DNA of 64,000 nucleotides from Stigmatella erecta (GTDB taxonomy: Bacteria > Myxococcota > Myxococcia > Myxococcales > Myxococcaceae), in assembly GCF_900111745.1 (NCBI RefSeq), contig NZ_FOIJ01000017.1:124001-188000 (forward strand). The letters run 5' to 3'. Both the position numbers and the translations under genes were made by a program. Each line of letters opens with the position of its first letter. Position 1 is the stretch's first letter. Shown piece after piece: positions 61,732 through 64,000 of this stretch. The notes under the pieces were generated by a model that saw only the letters and a list, made by a program, of their open reading frames with translations, did not search any database and was not told the DNA's origin.

Positions 61732-64000
61732 TCACTGGCAGGCGCGCCGGTAGGAGACCTCCACCTTGGCGCCGGGCGCGGGGCCCGGCGAGAAGACGAC
61801 GGCGTTGGAGGCGCTGTCGTACGTCCACCCGCTGGTGGCGGGCACACCGTTGATCCGCACCACGACCGAGCCCACCTCTGGCAGCACGCTCAGCGGGAAG
61901 CGGTCCTGGGGCGAGAACGCCTTGTTGGCCACGTTGCGGAGCAGCGGCGCGTAGTCCGGGGCGCAGACGGAGACCACCTCGCCGCCGGTGCGCTGGGCGG
62001 CCTCGGAGTAGCGGAGCCCGGTGCCGCCCGCGGTGCCACAGGCGCTGCCCGTGGGCGCGATGGCGTAGATGGACATGCGCTGCGGCTGGTACAGGCCCTT
62101 CTTCGCCTGGAACGAGCGCACGTACGTGTCCACGCTGTCGGGCGAGTGGTCGTCCTCGTCGCCCACGAACACCACCACCAGCGCGGCCTCGTCGCGCAGG
62201 AAGCCCAGGTTGCCGTCGTTGGGCTGGGGCGTGCGCGGATCATCCGCGCTGTTCACCAGCGGCTCGGAGAGCGCGCGGCGCACCGCCTCGAAGCCCTGCT
62301 CCACCGCGGCGCACTGCCCCACCTGGGCATTGGCCTGGAGCCGCGCGGCCAGGTCCGGCATCTGGTGGGTGAGCACGCGCGGCGCGCTGCCATCCACCGG
62401 GAAGAACCGGCCGGCCTCACCGCCCTGGGCCCCACCGGGGCAGGCATTCGACTCCGGGGTGATGCCCGTGGTGGTGACCGCCACGTGCAGGTCCACCTGC
62501 TTGTCGAGCGCCGTGCTCACGAAGGCGGGCAGCGCCTGGATGAAGCGCGGCTGCTCCTCCACCATGGACGCGGTGTTGTCCACCACGAAGAGCACGTCCA
62601 CCTTGGTGGCATCCTGCTGGATGAACGTGTCCGTGTTCTCGACCTTCTTGGAGGACTCGCCCAAGAGCGGCACGAGCAGCGGATGGGGCAGATCGCTCGA
62701 CTCCACGAAGAGCGGCGACAGGTTCATGCCGCTCACCTGGGCGAAGTAGTCCACCTCCACCGTGAAGCCCTCGTTCGGCAGCAGCTCGAAGGGCATGGGC
62801 GAGGGCGCCGAGCGCAGCGCGAACTCCAGGTCCGTGGTGCCCGGGCCCACGCGCACGTTGGAGATCGTCACCGGATCCTGGCACGCGTTGAGGTAGCGCA
62901 CCTGCCGCGGCGCGGCCGGGCAGTCCCGGCGCGCCAGGCCGAAGTCCACGAAGTACGGGTCCGGAATGAGGCACGTGCCCTGGGAGTGGGCGCTCAGCGG
63001 CACGAGCACGAGCGGGGTGACGGGATCCGCCTGTTCGATCTGCAGCGTGCCCAGGAACGTGCCCCCCGTGGCCGGGGCCGTGAAGGCCACCTGGAAGGCG
63101 AACCAGTCGCCCGGGTAGATGACCAGCCCGTCCAGGTCCCCGCCCGGCAGCCGGAACACCCCTCCCCCATCGTCGCGCAGGCGGATGTTCTTCACCGGGC
63201 ACACGTCGTGGCCCCGGTTCTCCACCTTCACGCCCAGCACCGCGCCCTTGCGGGGCCGCACGGTGCCAAAGTCCACGGCCACCGGGTTGATGGCCAGCTC
63301 ACACGGCGCATGGGGCTCGGCCCCGCCCTTGAAGTCGAGCTGCACCCGCCCGGCGTTGAAGGCGTTCGTCTCCACCACCAGCGCCCCCGTGGCGGGCCCC
63401 ACCACCGAGGGCTCGAAGAAGACCTTGAGGTTGAGCTCCTCGCCGGGCTGCAGCGTGTGCGGCAGCGCCACGGCGGGCGAGAGGTTGAACTGCGGCTGCC
63501 CCGAGGCGTCCGGCTGGAGCGCCAGGCCGGTGAGCCGCAGCGGGCCCCCGTTCTCCGAGCCGCAGTGCTTGATGTTGACGTTCACCGCCGTCTTCGAGCC
63601 GATGGGCTTCTGGCCGAAGTCGTGCGCCATGGGCGAAATGCACAGCTCCGCCGCGCCGCCATGCCCCAGCAGCGAGATGGAGGTGGTGGGGTGGCGCTTG
63701 CTCACCACCTGGAACGTCATCACGTCGTCCGCGGGCCCCATGTGGCCAGGGCTGTAGCGCGTCTCCCACTCGCGCACCTCGCCCGGCTGGAGCACCAGCG
63801 GGAACGCCGTGGTGGCATGGGTGAAGGAGGCGTCCTTGCCCCCCAGGTCCATGCGCGACACCGTCATCGGCTCGGTGCTCAGGTTGTGCAGGCGGGCCAT
63901 CAGGCGCTTGTCCCGGTCCACGGGCACCCCGCCGAAGTCCAGCTCGCCCGGCTCGGCCACCACCGCCTGCTCCAGCGACTCGGCCGTCACCAGCACGGGA
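61732..64000 (-). CDS. Large secreted ASH/choice-of-anchor and VWA-like protein, 5' end outside window
   Basis: At least 754 residues; the frame is open to the right edge, so the N-terminus and signal are missing. Repeated beta-sandwich units of the ASH/choice-of-anchor-D kind appear as DFGGVPVDRDKRLMARLHNL, DFGQKPIGSKTAVNVNI, DFGTVRPRKGAVLGVKVENR and DFGLARRDCPAAPRQVRYLN. Then DATKVDVLFVVDNTASMVEE opens a von Willebrand A-like domain in which the MIDAS motif DxSxS reads DNTAS. VVVFVGDEDDHSPDS continues it. The protein ends with a short beta domain (VEVSYRRACQ). Cys pairs suggest an exported, disulfide-bonded protein, often surface-linked in myxobacteria. Confidence 0.82.
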   Translation of the reverse strand, partial: PVLVTAESLEQAVVAEPGELDFGGVPVDRDKRLMARLHNLSTEPMTVSRMDLGGKDASFTHATTAFPLVLQPGEVREWETRYSPGHMGPADDVMTFQVVSKRHPTTSISLLGHGGAAELCISPMAHDFGQKPIGSKTAVNVNIKHCGSENGGPLRLTGLALQPDASGQPQFNLSPAVALPHTLQPGEELNLKVFFEPSVVGPATGALVVETNAFNAGRVQLDFKGGAEPHAPCELAINPVAVDFGTVRPRKGAVLGVKVENRGHDVCPVKNIRLRDDGGGVFRLPGGDLDGLVIYPGDWFAFQVAFTAPATGGTFLGTLQIEQADPVTPLVLVPLSAHSQGTCLIPDPYFVDFGLARRDCPAAPRQVRYLNACQDPVTISNVRVGPGTTDLEFALRSAPSPMPFELLPNEGFTVEVDYFAQVSGMNLSPLFVESSDLPHPLLVPLLGESSKKVENTDTFIQQDATKVDVLFVVDNTASMVEEQPRFIQALPAFVSTALDKQVDLHVAVTTTGITPESNACPGGAQGGEAGRFFPVDGSAPRVLTHQMPDLAARLQANAQVGQCAAVEQGFEAVRRALSEPLVNSADDPRTPQPNDGNLGFLRDEAALVVVFVGDEDDHSPDSVDTYVRSFQAKKGLYQPQRMSIYAIAPTGSACGTAGGTGLRYSEAAQRTGGEVVSVCAPDYAPLLRNVANKAFSPQDRFPLSVLPEVGSVVVRINGVPATSGWTYDSASNAVVFSPGPAPGAKVEVSYRRACQ

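Overview
The window is about 64 kb of very GC-rich DNA (roughly 68-70% G+C by eye) from a myxobacterium, most likely of the Cystobacterineae (Stigmatella / Archangium / Cystobacter / Myxococcus relatives). The evidence is the density of Hanks-type Ser/Thr kinases with C-terminal PEGA or Cys-rich modules, TPR and TPR-CHAT proteins, an RpoH-like SigB/SigC-type sigma factor, MXAN_0049-type (Imm11) immunity sequences, lipid-metabolism genes, and many secreted or lipoprotein genes of unknown function. No rRNA, tRNA, IS element, prophage or CRISPR array was seen. Both window edges cut genes.

Layout. 1-3.9 kb: a 5'-truncated TPR-CHAT protein with 126-bp repeats, facing a Ser/Thr kinase. 4.0-6.45 kb: a polymorphic-toxin spot. 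On the minus strand is an intact lipoprotein with a putative PD-(D/E)xK C-terminus, followed 2 bp later by a DUF5953-like putative immunity gene. On the plus strand is the decayed tail of another toxin plus a frameshifted Imm11 gene. 6.4-13.98 kb: lipid chemistry, with an acyl-CoA dehydrogenase, a secreted protein of unknown function, a compact ACP - soluble diiron acyl-ACP desaturase - hotdog thioesterase - fatty acyl-AMP ligase operon, a racemase-like CaiB-family protein and an SCP2 protein. 14.0-21.9 kb: a lone receiver divergent from a degenerate histidine kinase, tatA, a TPR/acyl-CoA synthetase pair, an RpoH-type sigma factor, and folE coupled to a GlcD-type flavoprotein.

22.1-27.35 kb: a tightly packed metal (probably zinc) uptake operon with a small His/Cys secreted protein, a porin-like barrel, a ZnuA-like binding protein, a His/Cys lipoprotein, an ATPase and a permease. 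27.35-31.3 kb: minus-strand genes of unknown function, ending with a His-tailed lipoprotein and a second small His/Cys protein whose C-terminus resembles that of the 22.1 kb gene. 31.4-38.1 kb: a HCCA-isomerase-like protein, a permuted ATP-grasp-like enzyme, a Bax-inhibitor-1 protein, a thioredoxin-like 2Fe-2S ferredoxin and the B12-dependent ribonucleotide reductase nrdJ.

38.1-50.4 kb: cell-surface genes. These are a 1240-residue GspE-N-domain protein with a long Pro/Ala repeat tail, a polyprenyl-phosphate sugar phosphotransferase, two GT4 glycosyltransferases, a GT87-type transferase, an O-antigen ligase/polymerase and lptG/lptF. The last four belong to a probable roughly 10-kb minus-strand operon that begins with purH, a zinc-ribbon/TPR membrane protein and purD. 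Upstream of it lie a sigma-region-4-like Cys-containing regulator and a MerR-type regulator. 57-64 kb: two tandem PEGA Ser/Thr kinases, a small conserved protein and the C-terminal part of a large secreted ASH/VWA protein running off the right edge.
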